The position numbers and the translations under genes are program-made. Below, one piece after another: positions 63,912 to 64,000 of a stretch of 64,000 nt of DNA. The notes beneath the pieces were generated by a model, which worked only from the letters and a program-made list of their open reading frames with translations, had not been told where the DNA came from and ran no database searches. Numbering within the stretch: position 1 is the first letter of the stretch; every line of letters begins with the position of its first letter. The stretch comes from G942493375 sp942493375 (GTDB taxonomy: Bacteria > Armatimonadota > UBA5829), in the NCBI GenBank assembly GCA_942493375.1, contig OW818698.1, forward strand, positions 806,001 to 870,000, in the 5' to 3' direction.

Positions 63912-63957
63912 GGGAGCGCCAATCAGGAGATTGGCGTTCCCGGGGATTTCATTCCCC
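63912..63957 (+). repeat. Two adjacent hairpins near the right end
   Basis: GGGAGCGCCAATC (63912-63924) pairs with GATTGGCGTTCCC (63929-63941) over 13 positions, one of them G-U, with the AGGA loop. A second smaller stem GGGGA/TCCCC follows at 63942-63957. Not followed by a T-tract; function unknown. Confidence 0.55.
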
Positions 63958-63963
63958 CCCATT

Positions 63964-63993
63964 CTCAACTGTCAATTGTCAATTGTCAATTAA
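63964..63993 (+). repeat. CAATTGT heptanucleotide repeats
   Basis: CTCAACTGTCAATTGTCAAT and GTCAATTAA: a run of 7-nt units, self-complementary around AATTGT/ACAATT. Related to the CAATTGTCAATTG segment inside the block at 12090-12230. Confidence 0.6.
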
Positions 63994-64000
63994 AGGTCTG

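Larger units (their letters stand above)
62983..64000. other. Region without a convincing gene
   Basis: Short open frames on both strands here have no recognisable motif, no good ribosome site and no codon bias. The stretch next to 62983 probably holds the promoter of the hsdM operon. Two dispersed-repeat-like elements and a pair of hairpins are annotated separately. Confidence 0.5.

Noticed and set aside
63698..63993. Two short open frames (74 aa minus, 96 aa plus) at the right end
   Set aside because: No motif or ribosome site; they run through hairpins and CAATTGT repeats.

Overview
The window is about 64 kb of bacterial chromosome with roughly half G+C, rich in secreted carbohydrate-active enzymes. 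It is probably from an uncultured, environmental Gram-negative-type bacterium. An Armatimonadota-like or similarly glycoside-hydrolase-rich lineage is my best guess. That guess rests on gene content (many signal-peptide glycosidases, a quinol-dependent NO reductase, AlgI/AlgJ-type acetylation) and on several kinds of short dispersed non-coding repeats. There is no rRNA, tRNA or ribosomal protein gene to fix the taxonomy.

Layout. 1-2.6 kb: 3' part of a GH2 glycosidase. 2.6-6.3 kb: quinol NO reductase (norZ) and an unknown membrane protein. 6.3-12.1 kb: a GH20 hexosaminidase broken by a +1 frameshift, and a GH38-like alpha-mannosidase. 12.1-16.6 kb: an ANT(6)-like nucleotidyltransferase, then an iron module of a DtxR-FeoA fusion regulator, feoB and a 46-aa Cys-rich FeoB partner, all interspersed with heptanucleotide repeats. 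16.7-20.5 kb: a TPR-array protein and a GH3 N-acetylhexosaminidase. 20.9-24.6 kb: a MauG/CcpA-like dihaem protein facing a translationally coupled pair, a PqqD-radical SAM-SPASM maturase and a membrane protein with a 12-cysteine Cys/Ala/Gly tail. 24.6-35.7 kb: large secreted sugar-active proteins (two of unassigned family, a GH130-like, a GHL10-like) and a UroD-superfamily methyltransferase. 35.9-46.2 kb: a plus-strand operon for polysaccharide O-acetylation (propeller-PKD-LamG protein, MBOAT, two AlgJ/AlgX-like proteins, DUF4038-type glycosidase), followed by a barrel-propeller protein. 46.4-50.2 kb: a 7-PAS/GAF histidine kinase. 50.3-54.0 kb: two more secreted glycosidases separated by a 96-bp x3 tandem repeat. 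54.0-63.0 kb: a defence island with a type I restriction-modification operon (hsdM-fic-hsdS-[AbiJ/TIR]-hsdR). 63.0-64.0 kb: no convincing gene, dispersed repeats and hairpins.

How it works together. The bulk looks like a glycan-degrading and glycan-decorating lifestyle (mannan, hexosamine and galactoside debonding, plus acetylated exopolysaccharide production), with iron import under DtxR-like control and NO detoxification or respiration. The two most interesting systems are the radical SAM/Cys-tail pair, which looks like a maturase with its substrate carried on a membrane anchor, and the type I RM operon that carries a TIR-AbiJ fusion and a class II Fic protein between its core subunits.
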